61,473 bases of DNA from Chloroflexota bacterium (GCA_016215025.1 JACRMI010000004.1:1-61473), one strand, 5' to 3'. Positions 8,800 to 16,877 are shown, numbered from the stretch's first letter. The notes: generated from the letters alone by a model not told the origin. Numbers and translations are program-made.

Positions 8800-9960
8800 T
8801 TACGCGAGTTTGATCACACCTTGCTCGTCCAATTTGGTCAGCTCTTCACCGGTCAAGCCCGCGCGAAGCAGAATTTCGCGGGTGTGTTCGCCTTGCATCG
8901 GCGGCGGCAGCTTTGGATTTTCTGCGAACGTAAACACCGATCCGATTTGCGGCACGCCGTTGATCTCTTGAATCAGCCTGCGATGTTTGACTTGCGGATT
9001 ATCAAACACTTGCGCAAAATCATTTACTGGCTCGATGCATGCCTCGACGGTCTTGGCGAACTCTAGCCATTCGGCGAGCGTGCGCGTTTTGAAAATTGCG
9101 GCTACTTCGGGAATCGCTTTCGATTCTTGATGTTCGGGAATCAAATCTTCGCGTCCGACGGCTTTGCAGAACGTTGCCCAGAAATGCGGCTCGATTGCGC
9201 CGAGCGTGACGTATTTGCCGTCGCGGGTTTCGTAAACGTTGTAGCAGACCATGCCGCCATTCAATTGCATCTTGCCACGTTCGATGGGAATGCCCGCCAA
9301 GTACGCGCCGCCGATCATCGTGCCAGCCCACGACAACGCGCCGTCGAACAAGCTCACGTCGAGATATTGTCCCGCGCCATTTTTCCCGCGCCCGACCAAT
9401 GCCGACAAAATCGATATGACGGCGAGCATTCCGCCGCTCAAATCGGCGACTTGGACCATCGGCGGAATCGGCGGACCACCGGCGACACCGTTCACCGCGA
9501 GCAAACCGGCGAGTGCGATGTAATTTAAATCGTGTCCCGCGCGATCTTTGAAAGGTCCCGATTGTCCATAACCGCTCAGCGAACAATAGATAATGCGCGG
9601 ATTGATTTCACGCATCGCTTGGTAGCCGATGCCCCAGCGCTCTGCCGCGCCCGCGCGAAATGTTTCGATCACCACATCGGCGTCACGCACGAGCTGCAAC
9701 AAAATTTCTTTGCCGCGTTTGTTGCGATAATTTAGACTGACGCTTTTCTTGTTGCGATTGACTGCGAGGTACGCTGCACCAATATCCTCGCCGCTGCGTT
9801 CATCTTTGACGTAGGGTGGAATCAGACGCATGTAATCGCCGACGCCGGGCGTTTCGATTTTGATGACTTCAGCCCCTAGGTCGGCGAGAAGCATTGTGCA
9901 ATACGGACCCGGCAGGAGCCGAGAAAGATCAAGTACTCGTATACCGTCTAAAGGTTTCAA
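8800..9960 (-). CDS. Family III CoA-transferase (CaiB/BaiF type)
   Basis: A 386-aa enzyme that moves CoA between carboxylic acids through an aspartyl-CoA thioester. The N-terminal LDGIRVLDLSRLLPGPYCTMLLADLGAEVIKIE is a classic start for the family, followed by NRNKKSVSLN and the DVVIETFRAGAAERWG block; the likely catalytic aspartate lies in the AGHDLNY segment. The start codon is TTG (plus strand CAA at 9958-9960) with GAGG upstream. In this operon it probably activates a carboxylic acid for the neighbouring acyl-CoA enzymes; substrates are unknown. Alpha-methylacyl-CoA racemase shares the fold and is the main alternative. Confidence 0.92.
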   Translation of the reverse strand: MKPLDGIRVLDLSRLLPGPYCTMLLADLGAEVIKIETPGVGDYMRLIPPYVKDERSGEDIGAAYLAVNRNKKSVSLNYRNKRGKEILLQLVRDADVVIETFRAGAAERWGIGYQAMREINPRIIYCSLSGYGQSGPFKDRAGHDLNYIALAGLLAVNGVAGGPPIPPMVQVADLSGGMLAVISILSALVGRGKNGAGQYLDVSLFDGALSWAGTMIGGAYLAGIPIERGKMQLNGGMVCYNVYETRDGKYVTLGAIEPHFWATFCKAVGREDLIPEHQESKAIPEVAAIFKTRTLAEWLEFAKTVEACIEPVNDFAQVFDNPQVKHRRLIQEINGVPQIGSVFTFAENPKLPPPMQGEHTREILLRAGLTGEELTKLDEQGVIKLA

Positions 9961-9963
9961 ATC

Positions 9964-10036
9964 TCATGCCTCAAGTCACAGGGCGCAGATCGCAAGCTGC
10001 AATCTGTGACTTGCAACCTGTGACCTGCAACGTGTG
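9964..10036. repeat. Intercistronic word repeat C (hairpin)
   Basis: Words of the type CAAGTCACAG and GCAAGCTGCAA are followed by their complements CTGTGACTTGCAA and CTGTGACCTGCAA. It fills the gap between the thiolase and CoA-transferase genes and uses the same vocabulary as repeat D. Confidence 0.65.
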
Positions 10037-10037
10037 A

Positions 10038-11219
10038 CTAGATATTTTGAATGATCATCGCAATGCCTTGCCCGCCGCCTGCGCAGAGCGAGATCGCGCC
10101 GAATTCTTGTTGGCGATGTTTCAACTCGTACGCCATCGTCAGCAGCAAGCGATTGCCACTCATGCCGACCGGATGACCGAGCGCGATGCCGCCTCCGTTC
10201 ACGTTCAGTTTCTCCGGATCGATATTCAGTTCGCGCAGCGCCGGGATAATCATCACGGCGAACGCTTCGTTGATTTCGAAAAGCGCAATATCGTTTTGTG
10301 CCAGCCCGGCTTTTTTCAGCGCCGCCGGAATCGCGACGACGGGCGCATAGCCGGTAATTTCGGGATCGATGCCGACGATTGCCCACGAAATGATTTTCGC
10401 GAGCGGCTTGATTCCTAGCGCATCCGCTTTTTCGCGTGAGGCGACGAACACCGCACTCGCGCCATCGTTCATCGTCGATGAGTTGCCGGGCGTGACAGAG
10501 CCATCCCATTGCCATTTCGGTTCGAGGCGCGCAAGTTTTTCAAGCGAGGTGTCGGCACGTGGACCTTCGTCCTTATCCATGATGCGAACACCTTTTTTCT
10601 CTTGCAACTCGATTGGAGCAATTTCCTCGCGCATTCGTCCTGCAAGCGTCGCAGCGATAGCGCGTTGATGCGAGACGAGCGACCATTTATCCTGCTCTTC
10701 GCGTGATACGTCGAACTTGGTCGCCATATTCTCCGCCCAAATCCACATGCCACCGGCACTTGGATCGTCGAGCAGTTCCGCCATTCCATCGATCAGAAAT
10801 TGCGGACCCATCTTGACACCCCAGCGCATACCACGAACGTGATAGGGGACCGTGCTCATCGATTCGACGCCGCCGGTCAACACGAGACTTGATTCGCCGG
10901 TCAAGATGCTCTTTGTGCCCCAGACCGCCGCTTCGAGTCCGCTCGCACATTGACGATTGATCGCAATGCCGGGTACTTGTTTCGGAATGCCGACGCGCAG
11001 CGAACAATATCGCGCTATGTCTGGCGCGTCGCTGCCTTGAAACACTTGCCCGACTATCGTCTCATCGATTTCTTTGGGATCGATTTTTGTTTTGTCGAGC
11101 GCGGCGCGAAAGGCGTGTTCCAAAAGGGTCGGCGCATTTGTTTCGCGCAAACTTCCGCCAAATGTTCCAATCGGCGTGCGCGCACCATCGAGGACCACAA
11201 CTTCAGTCACAGGTGACAT
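10038..11219 (-). CDS. Thiolase (acetyl-CoA C-acyltransferase)
   Basis: A 393-aa thiolase, cytosolic, that cleaves 3-oxoacyl-CoA or condenses acetyl-CoA units. Seen: nucleophilic cysteine C91 in NRQCASGLEA, the NINEAFA-type block FEINEAFAV, the NVNGGGIALGHPVGMSG segment with the active-site histidine, and the C-terminal LCAGGGQG carrying the second catalytic cysteine. All catalytic residues are present. It belongs to the TetR-led acyl-CoA operon. Direction (degradation or synthesis) is not determined, though the neighbours favour degradation. A strong ribosome site is not obvious before the ATG. Confidence 0.96.
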   Translation of the reverse strand: MSPVTEVVVLDGARTPIGTFGGSLRETNAPTLLEHAFRAALDKTKIDPKEIDETIVGQVFQGSDAPDIARYCSLRVGIPKQVPGIAINRQCASGLEAAVWGTKSILTGESSLVLTGGVESMSTVPYHVRGMRWGVKMGPQFLIDGMAELLDDPSAGGMWIWAENMATKFDVSREEQDKWSLVSHQRAIAATLAGRMREEIAPIELQEKKGVRIMDKDEGPRADTSLEKLARLEPKWQWDGSVTPGNSSTMNDGASAVFVASREKADALGIKPLAKIISWAIVGIDPEITGYAPVVAIPAALKKAGLAQNDIALFEINEAFAVMIIPALRELNIDPEKLNVNGGGIALGHPVGMSGNRLLLTMAYELKHRQQEFGAISLCAGGGQGIAMIIQNI

Positions 11220-11222
11220 GCT

Positions 11223-11326
11223 CCATGCTTCAGGTCACAAGCTTCAAGTCGCAAGTCACATGCCGCATCTTGGCGCTTGTAACTTGTGACTTGCAACCTG
11301 TATCTTGCAACTTGTAACCTGAAACT
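11223..11326. repeat. Intercistronic word repeat D (hairpin)
   Basis: Plus-strand words like CAGGTCACAAGCTTCAAGTC and GCAAGTCACA are followed by GTAACTTGTGACTTGCAACC, CTTGCAACTTGTAACC and similar. The second half is roughly the reverse complement of the first. It fills the gap between redoxin and thiolase genes. Confidence 0.7.
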
Positions 11327-11328
11327 TG

Positions 11329-11760
11329 CTATTTGATATTCGCGATGAGCGCTTCTTCGATGGATTTAGTGTCTTTGGTGTCGAGCGATTCGGCGGAGTA
11401 GATGATGTTGCCGTCGATGCCGACGATGACGACGGCGACCGGGTTTTCGACGCCAAAAAGTTTGTAGACGTTTTGCTGTGGATCGTACAGCGCGGGGAAT
11501 TTGGCGCCCATCTGCTGCATGAATGATTTTGCCATCGAGACACTGGGAAGTTTGAACGACGCCGTCATGATCTCAACCTTTTCGCGATGCTTTTTCCACA
11601 TTTCGGTGACGGCTTTGATTTGACCGGGGTCAACGCGTGTGCTAGAGAAAATCAACACGACGGGTTTCTTACCCTTGTAATTGTCAAAGTTGATTTCTGG
11701 TCCAGTCAAGTTCATACCTTTGAACGAGGGTGCGGGCGTGCCGGGTGCTAACAGTGCCAT
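11329..11760 (-). CDS. Redoxin-like (AhpC/TSA-fold) protein without cysteine
   Basis: A 143-aa protein with the thioredoxin/peroxiredoxin layout: GTPAPSF near the start, GKKPVVLIFSS where the active site would follow, a central YDPQQNVYKLFGV and then NPVAVVIVGIDGNIIYS. The position that normally holds the catalytic cysteine reads SSTRVDPG, and no cysteine occurs anywhere in the protein. Peroxidase or disulfide chemistry is therefore not expected; a structural or binding role is inferred. GGAGG precedes the ATG. It lies between the regulator and thiolase genes of the acyl-CoA operon. Confidence 0.8.
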   Translation of the reverse strand: MALLAPGTPAPSFKGMNLTGPEINFDNYKGKKPVVLIFSSTRVDPGQIKAVTEMWKKHREKVEIMTASFKLPSVSMAKSFMQQMGAKFPALYDPQQNVYKLFGVENPVAVVIVGIDGNIIYSAESLDTKDTKSIEEALIANIK

Positions 11761-11770
11761 GGTTCCTCCT

Positions 11771-11860
11771 GTGAATTTTGGATTTCAGACTTTGGATTTC
11801 AGATTTTGGATTTGATCGCGATATAAGACGCAATCGAAAATCCAAAATCTAAAATCGAAA
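11771..11860. repeat. Intercistronic word repeat E (hairpin)
   Basis: Three or four copies of a TTTGGATTTCAGA-like word (11771-11811) are followed by AATCGAAAATCCAAAATCTAAAATCG. The second half is nearly the complement of the first. It fills the gap between the TetR and redoxin genes. Confidence 0.7.
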
Positions 11861-11861
11861 A

Positions 11862-12467
11862 TTATTTACTTCGGCGTATTAATCCATCAAGCGTAAGATC
11901 AGAGAAAATTGCAGCGATTTCTCCGGGAGAAAGCCGTCCGTCGGGCGAGTACCATTGGTAGAGCCAGTTGCACATGCCAAGAATCGCGTGTGCCGCCATT
12001 TTTGCATCGACCGAGCGAAAACTTTTGCGGTCGATGCCTTGTTGGATGATTTGTTCGAGGAGGCGCGCATGACGTTCGGCTTCTCCACGCACTTTGGCAT
12101 GACTGCGGCCGCTGAGAGCGCGACGTTCGGAAAGATAGACCGTGTAGATGTCGAGTTGCTTGCACAGGGCAGTGAGGTGGGCATCGATAGCGCAGCGCAA
12201 TTTTTCGGTGGGGGATTCGTCGGAAGCAACGATTTCTTCCAATTGTTGGGTCAGCGCGCCAGAGCTACGTTCGAATATTTTAAAGAGGAGTTCTTCCTTG
12301 CTGGAGATGTAATGGTAGAGTGAGCCTTTTTGCAGGCCGACGGCATCCGCAATGTTCTGCATCGACGTGGCGTGATAACCCTTTTCTCTAAAGATGCGAA
12401 CCGCTTCGGCAAAAATTTTTTGGTCCATTTTGCCGTTTGTCTCTTCAGACGTTACGTCCTTACGCAT
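11862..12467 (-). CDS. TetR-family regulator of the acyl-CoA operon
   Basis: A 201-aa repressor. The N-terminal helix-turn-helix (about 18-63) contains FREKGYHATSMQNIADAVG and KGSLYHYISSKEELL, the standard TetR signature; the C-terminal part is the variable ligand-binding domain, whose type often senses acyl-CoA. The start ATG is preceded by GGAG. It is the first gene of the minus-strand operon that continues into redoxin, thiolase, CoA-transferase, hydratase and dehydrogenase, so it most likely represses that operon and itself. A palindrome just downstream of the -10 box is the probable operator. The acyl-CoA ligand is inferred from context. Confidence 0.92.
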   Translation of the reverse strand: MRKDVTSEETNGKMDQKIFAEAVRIFREKGYHATSMQNIADAVGLQKGSLYHYISSKEELLFKIFERSSGALTQQLEEIVASDESPTEKLRCAIDAHLTALCKQLDIYTVYLSERRALSGRSHAKVRGEAERHARLLEQIIQQGIDRKSFRSVDAKMAAHAILGMCNWLYQWYSPDGRLSPGEIAAIFSDLTLDGLIRRSK

Positions 12468-12508
12468 ATGTTTCTCCGCTCACCATTGAAGGGAACAGGT
12501 CTTAAAAA

Positions 12509-12530
12509 ATCTACCGACCGTTTGGTAGAT
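12509..12530. promoter_or_regulatory. Probable TetR operator
   Basis: Palindrome ATCTACC-N8-GGTAGAT with the core TACCGACCGTTTGGTA. From memory the core fits the site described for Thermus PfmR-type TetR repressors of fatty-acid genes (TACCGACCGNTNGGTN). It lies across the expected transcription start of the TetR operon, where binding would block initiation. Confidence 0.8.
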
Positions 12531-12532
12531 TG

Positions 12533-12562
12533 ATTATAACACGAGCGTCAAAAGAATGTCAA
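12533..12562 (-). promoter_or_regulatory. Promoter of the TetR/acyl-CoA operon
   Basis: On the minus strand TTGACA (12557-12562), 18-base spacer, TATAAT (12533-12538). The start point would fall near 12526, inside the operator palindrome. Confidence 0.75.
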
Positions 12563-12577
12563 TTATTGCGACGAGTC

Positions 12578-12605
12578 TTGACTTTTAGAACAAAAGTGCT
12601 ATAAT
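12578..12605 (+). promoter_or_regulatory. Promoter of the FtsK-like gene
   Basis: TTGACT (12578-12583), 16-base spacer, TATAAT (12600-12605) preceded by TG. The spacer contains AGAAC-AAAA-GTGCT (12587-12600), one base from an AGAAC-N4-GTTCT palindrome of the LexA type seen in some Gram-positive bacteria; LexA control is only a suggestion. Confidence 0.75.
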
Positions 12606-12661
12606 GCGAACAAACGTCCTAATTTGGGTGTCGCTCACCGACCTGGTCTCAGAGAATCCCC

Positions 12662-13750
12662 ATGGAAAAGCGCCTATTGAATTTGCAAGCCGATAAAATC
12701 GAGATGGTGCTCGCGGCACACAAAGCTCCGGCGCGCGTTTGGGGCGGACGTTTGACGCCGCGCACGGTCCAATTTCACCTTGCGCCTGCGGCAAACACCA
12801 AGCTCGCAAAATTACAATCGCTCACGGAAGAGATCGCACTTGCACTCGACTCGCCCAGCGCGCGATTCACCCGCACGAATGGAACGCTCTCCGTCGAAAT
12901 TCCTCGCACCGATTCGCGTTTCGTTTCGCTGACTGAACTCGATCGACGATTGCACAGCGATGTGCACATGCAACGCGCGCTGCAAATGCCCGGCACCGCG
13001 ATTCTCGGTTTGGATAGTGAAGGCGTACCCCTCTTGCTGCGATTGTCGTCGCCGGATGTGGCGCATTGTTTGATCGCCGGCACGACAGGCAGCGGCAAGA
13101 CCGAGTTGGCACGCACAATGATCGCATCGTTGATCCAGCATCAAAAGCCGCGCGAATTGCAGATTGCTTTATTCGATCCGAAAGGTCACGGCTTGCAGCC
13201 ATTTGCCAACTCGCCGCACTTGGTTTTCCCAATTGTCAGCGATCCAAGCGAGACGTTGCGACAGATCAATAATCTCATCGTCGAAATGGAGCGGCGCGAC
13301 AGCGCACTTATCGACCGCCCGCGCATTGTCATCGTGATCGATGAGTTGGCGGATTTGATGCATACGTGCGGCAAGGAATTGGAAAGCGGACTCGCGCGGC
13401 TAGTGCAGCGTGGACGCAGCGCTGGGTTTTCGCTAATCGCATGCACGCAGAAACCTGCGGCGCGCATCGTGGGCAGTCTTGTCAAAGCAAATTTTCCGGT
13501 GCGATTGGTTGGTCGTGTGGCCAGCACGGACGATGCGCGAGTCGCGGCTGGAGTTGGCGGCACAAATGCCGAGAAGCTCGTAGGGCGAGGCGATTTTTTG
13601 TTGATTGCATCGGGTGAGATCATTCGTTTCCAAGCGGCATATGTCAAGCCGGAAGAAATTGCCACCCTGTCGGCGTCACGCAAATCGGCAAGCGATTCTG
13701 TATACAAATTTGGCGCACGCGTCGAGGCAAGATTGAGAAGGGTCAAGTAA
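12662..13750 (+). CDS. Short FtsK/SpoIIIE-type ATPase
   Basis: A 362-aa DNA-translocase-like ATPase. Seen: GTEGVPLL-type strand before the motor (LDSEGVPLLLRL), Walker A GTTGSGKT (140-147), DPKGHGLQP, and Walker B VIVIDELADL with D227/E228, then LARLVQRGRSAGFSLIACTQKPAA, the classic FtsK sensor block. It lacks the N-terminal membrane domain and the C-terminal gamma DNA-reading domain of cell-division FtsK. An N-terminal alpha-like region (about 1-110) is present. So it is more like the short FtsK-type proteins of plasmids, phages or integrative elements. It has its own strong promoter and is followed by two small genes in the same direction. Confidence 0.88.
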   Translation: MEKRLLNLQADKIEMVLAAHKAPARVWGGRLTPRTVQFHLAPAANTKLAKLQSLTEEIALALDSPSARFTRTNGTLSVEIPRTDSRFVSLTELDRRLHSDVHMQRALQMPGTAILGLDSEGVPLLLRLSSPDVAHCLIAGTTGSGKTELARTMIASLIQHQKPRELQIALFDPKGHGLQPFANSPHLVFPIVSDPSETLRQINNLIVEMERRDSALIDRPRIVIVIDELADLMHTCGKELESGLARLVQRGRSAGFSLIACTQKPAARIVGSLVKANFPVRLVGRVASTDDARVAAGVGGTNAEKLVGRGDFLLIASGEIIRFQAAYVKPEEIATLSASRKSASDSVYKFGARVEARLRRVK

Positions 13751-13800
13751 TTTCAGATTTAACAATCGAAAATTTGAAATTTGAAATCTGAAATTAGATA
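13751..13800. repeat. Intercistronic word repeat F (hairpin)
   Basis: TTTCAGATTT is followed by AATTTGAAATTTGAAATCTGAAATT, so the start and end pair as an AT-rich hairpin. Same structural class as repeats A-E, with a different word. Confidence 0.6.
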
Positions 13801-13811
13801 GGGAAGTTAGC

Positions 13812-14180
13812 ATGAAGAATGGACTAATCGTCGCAGGCGCAGCGTTTGCTGTTGCGCTAGCTTATGTCGTCGGCAGCCGCATGTCGAACGAAGCCATCGC
13901 CGTTATAGTCGGAGCCATTTGCGGGATCAGCGCGAGTATTCCGGTGAGCATTGCGCTCGTCATCGCGTCAAGCAATCATTGGGGACGACGCGAAGAGCCG
14001 AGCGAATCGTATTATGATCCATCGCCGCGTCGATACGTGCCTCAGCCGCCCGTGATTATCATGTCTTCACCACAACCGCAAATGCCATCCGGCTATCCAC
14101 AGAACCCATACTATTTTCCAGCGCAATCCGCGCAGCCGTCAGTCGAACCACGCGAATTCAAAATTATCGGAGGGGAATAG
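13812..14180 (+). CDS. Small membrane protein with Pro/Tyr-rich tail
   Basis: A 122-aa protein, not recognised. It has two hydrophobic helices (about 4-21 and 26-52, VAGAAFAVALAYVVG and AIAVIVGAICGISASIPV) and then a proline-, tyrosine- and glutamine-rich tail with PQPP and YPQNPYYFP. The ATG is preceded by GGAAG. It sits between the FtsK-like gene and an 82-aa gene whose ATG follows its stop with no gap, so the three may be one operon. The tail suggests a protein-interaction or surface role, which is inference. Confidence 0.7.
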   Translation: MKNGLIVAGAAFAVALAYVVGSRMSNEAIAVIVGAICGISASIPVSIALVIASSNHWGRREEPSESYYDPSPRRYVPQPPVIIMSSPQPQMPSGYPQNPYYFPAQSAQPSVEPREFKIIGGE

Positions 14181-14429
14181 ATGAATGTGTTGAATTACAG
14201 ATCACGCCGCCATGAACCGGTTGAGATTCAAGAAAAGCGATTCGGATATTTTCCAAAAACGTTTCGCTGGCGCGGCAAGTATTATAGCGTCGAAGCTGTC
14301 GAGCGGTGCTGGAACGCGACGCGCAATGTGCCGCACCTGTGTTTTCGCGTCCGCTGCCAGGATGGAACGTTCGAGTTGTATCAGAATGTGCGTGATAACA
14401 CGTGGCAGTTGGCACAAGTACGAGCGTAA
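14181..14429 (+). CDS. Small protein, DUF6504-like
   Basis: An 82-aa soluble protein. The pattern FRWRGKYYSVEAVERCW followed by a V-x-C-x-DG strand, FELYQN and a closing W-x-L resembles DUF6504, a small beta-rich family of unknown function; this is from memory. Its start codon begins right after the stop of the upstream gene, with GGAGGGG upstream, so translation is probably coupled. It is the last gene before a strong terminator. Confidence 0.7.
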   Translation: MNVLNYRSRRHEPVEIQEKRFGYFPKTFRWRGKYYSVEAVERCWNATRNVPHLCFRVRCQDGTFELYQNVRDNTWQLAQVRA

Positions 14430-14431
14430 AT

Positions 14432-14469
14432 AAAAACCAGGTTTCCCGAATGAGAGAAACCTGGTTTTT
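14432..14469. terminator. Bidirectional intrinsic terminator
   Basis: AAAAACCAGGTTTC (14432-14445) and GAAACCTGGTTTTT (14456-14469) form a perfect 14-bp stem with an A-run on one side and a T-run on the other. It ends both the FtsK-like operon and the convergent secreted-protein gene. Confidence 0.92.
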
Positions 14470-14474
14470 ACTTT

Positions 14475-16133
14475 TTACCTAGTTGGTGTCGCCGTCGGCG
14501 TAGGTGTTGATGTTGGTACCACAGTTGTCGTTATTGTTACGGTTGGAGTGACGGTCGTCGTTGCTACAGGTGCTGGTTCTTTATAGCCCGCCACGCTCAA
14601 GTCGTCATAGTTGACGAGAAACTCGCGCGCGCCGACTGCCCATTTTTTCCAGGCGTTGAAGTAAACGGTGATCGTATCGGATGTTGGGAAAATAACTTGC
14701 GTGAACGAATTGATCTGCGGTGCAGTTTCGCGGAATCCGACCAAGTTCCATGGCAGTACTTGCCAGTTTTGCACTTGGGTCCACTGCGCGCACGTTGGAT
14801 CATCGCCGACGAGGTAACCAAACTGCGCCGCCCACGACCAATCGGTCGTATGCTCGTCGCCTTCGGTGATGCGAATCGCGCCTCTACCCGTCACATAGTA
14901 CGAAGCTTTCGGCGTGAGTCCTTTGACGACTTGGCAAATTCCGGCGAAGCGATCAGATTCGGCGTAAGGATCAGCATAGCCGTGTCCGATCGTGCTGATC
15001 TCGATCAATTGCGAATGCTTGCCACTCGTTACAACCGCGGGCCATGTGTCGTCATAGAGTTGGTGGAATACGTTGCGTCCGCCGTTATCAAAAGAACCCC
15101 ATTGCAATGCGATGCCGTTTGGTCTAAAGCCGCCTTCAAAATTGCCGTTCTTTAAGAATTCTGCAATCGAGACGACATTGACAGTTGTGCTAATCGTCGT
15201 CGTTCGCCCCAAGTCATCGGCGGCTTGGACTTTGAGGGTGCGTGTTCCGGTGAATGCGGGCGTCCACGCAAAATCGAATTGGCGATTCATTGGTCCGACG
15301 GCGTTGGTTACGCTCGCGACGAGTTTATCTTCGTCGAAAAGTTTGACCGACGGAATACCAGTGCCGCTCGACGCGGTGACGTGAACAGGGAAGGGCTTGG
15401 TCGTGTAGACGAATGTCGGTGGAACCACATCGACTTGAGGCGCTTTGCCGTCGTCGGGGATGGGACCCATCAGACTAATGCCATCGACGTTCACAAACAA
15501 GTCGCGATAGGGTGTCGGGAATTTTTTGAGTGCGCGCACGAAAACGGTCATCTTGTTCGACGTAGCGTTAATTATCGTCGAAAAATGTGAGAGGGGACCA
15601 GGTTTCATCCAATCGTAATTGTTATTCCACGGCAACGTCTGCCAATCGACTTTGCCCCAATCGGTGCCGCCGTTTTGATCGATGGCGTACTGAACGACGT
15701 ACGACCAGTTGTTAAAGTCGAGGTCGGTCGGCAACAAGCGCATCTCGCCGTGCAGCGACAGAGTGTATGGTTGTCCCGCGACGACGGAGACCGTTTGATA
15801 AATTCCGATATAGCGTTCCGGTTCAGAGACGGCGTACTTGACCGTGCTGATCTCCATCAATTGGGAATGCTTGCCGTTATAGTTAAAAGCCGGCGACACA
15901 TCGTCTTGAAAGTGATAGAAAGCCGTGCCGCCATTGTCGAAACCAACCCAATTCGAGCCAACGCCATTCGCGCCAAATCCTTCCTCAAAGTCGCCGTTGA
16001 CAAGGCGTTCGCTGTAGCCACCTGCGCTGGTGATGGTTGATGTAAACATGAGTGCAATCGCGACCATGATGGCGGTGAAGCAAATGTGGAATATCGTCAG
16101 AGGGGATTTCAAGCCGCGGTTCTGTCGATGCAT
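14475..16133 (-). CDS. Secreted protein with two carbohydrate-binding-like repeats
   Basis: A 552-aa exported protein: signal-like segment after the start (IFHICFTAIMVAIALMFTSTI), then a module NGDFEEGFGANGVGSNWVGF (about 45-220), an Ig-like strand region (about 225-325), and a second copy NGNFEGGFRPNGIALQWGSF (about 330-520). Both modules share DNGG, KHSQLMEIST and a Q-rich W strand, which resembles CBM4/9-like jelly rolls. The C-terminus is a short Thr/Pro stalk. No catalytic motif is visible, so it probably binds a polysaccharide. The ATG at 16133 is chosen over an earlier in-frame start because GGAGGT precedes it. Confidence 0.8.
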   Translation of the reverse strand: MHRQNRGLKSPLTIFHICFTAIMVAIALMFTSTITSAGGYSERLVNGDFEEGFGANGVGSNWVGFDNGGTAFYHFQDDVSPAFNYNGKHSQLMEISTVKYAVSEPERYIGIYQTVSVVAGQPYTLSLHGEMRLLPTDLDFNNWSYVVQYAIDQNGGTDWGKVDWQTLPWNNNYDWMKPGPLSHFSTIINATSNKMTVFVRALKKFPTPYRDLFVNVDGISLMGPIPDDGKAPQVDVVPPTFVYTTKPFPVHVTASSGTGIPSVKLFDEDKLVASVTNAVGPMNRQFDFAWTPAFTGTRTLKVQAADDLGRTTTISTTVNVVSIAEFLKNGNFEGGFRPNGIALQWGSFDNGGRNVFHQLYDDTWPAVVTSGKHSQLIEISTIGHGYADPYAESDRFAGICQVVKGLTPKASYYVTGRGAIRITEGDEHTTDWSWAAQFGYLVGDDPTCAQWTQVQNWQVLPWNLVGFRETAPQINSFTQVIFPTSDTITVYFNAWKKWAVGAREFLVNYDDLSVAGYKEPAPVATTTVTPTVTITTTVVPTSTPTPTATPTR

Positions 16134-16162
16134 GGTGACCTCCAGAGATGAACGAAAAACGC

Positions 16163-16202
16163 AAAGCTTAAAACGCAAGACACGGTCTCCGTTTTAAGCT
16201 TT
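16163..16202. terminator. Hairpin between DUF6788 and the secreted protein gene
   Basis: AAAGCTTAAAACG (16163-16175) and CGTTTTAAGCTTT (16190-16202) form a perfect 13-bp stem that overlaps the DUF6788 stop codon. No long T-run follows on the minus strand, so termination strength is uncertain. Confidence 0.55.
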
Positions 16203-16554
16203 ACGTTTTATTCTTTTCGAGCTTGGCGCGCTGTTTTTCTTCGTACACCTGGCGCGCTTTTTCAGGCAGCACGCGTCCTACATAGCGCGATCGAGTTCTG
16301 CCGTTTTCTTTCCAGTAGGCGTACCAATACGGACCATGCGGGCAGCGCGTGCAATTGGCTTTGCCGCAGCGCACGGTCTCGTAACGAAAAGTGATTGAGC
16401 CGAACGATTGCTCGGCATGAACGGCGGGACGCGGCATACTTGCGCGGCGTTCGTTCACGACCTTATGCAAGCGTTCGTCGATCTGACGTAGTTGCTCGAT
16501 TTCCTTTTCGCTCAAATTGGTGAGGGGGCTGGGTGTTTTCTTCTTGCGTGGCAT
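16201..16554 (-). CDS. DUF6788-like zinc-ribbon protein
   Basis: A 117-aa protein. The C-terminal half has the pattern RYETVRCGKANCTRCPHGPYWYAYW followed by GRTRSRYVGR, which I associate with DUF6788, a small family often near integration or mobile genes. Cys residues in CGKANCTRC may bind zinc. The N-terminal half is a charged helix. The ATG at 16554 follows AGGTGA and is preferred over a frame 21 bases longer. Function unknown. Confidence 0.75.
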   Translation of the reverse strand: MPRKKKTPSPLTNLSEKEIEQLRQIDERLHKVVNERRASMPRPAVHAEQSFGSITFRYETVRCGKANCTRCPHGPYWYAYWKENGRTRSRYVGRVLPEKARQVYEEKQRAKLEKNKT

Positions 16555-16652
16555 AGTTTCACCTAGTACATCCAACGAATTTGGTAGATGTACTACTGAG
16601 CTTGTGTAACTCGATTATACCATTCGTTACCTAAGAGGTCAAGTGCCGCGGC

Positions 16653-16681
16653 TTGACTTTATTGGATGGATTTGATACCAT
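16653..16681 (+). promoter_or_regulatory. Promoter before the broken lyase gene
   Basis: TTGACT (16653-16658), 17-base spacer, TACCAT (16676-16681). It begins a leader of about 260 bases. Confidence 0.6.
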
Positions 16682-16877
16682 AAAAACCGAAATGAATGCT
16701 CAAGTGACAGGGTCTGGAACGTATATCAACACAACAACTTGCACGTGCACGTGTCAACGGCGGGGACAACGGAGCCTCGTTCGGTAACTGTAGCACGCCT
16801 TGCAAGAACCGATCACTCGAGACCTGTCCCCGCATTTCAAGCGTAAACGCGGGGTGGAGAGGTCAAAGGCAATTTGG

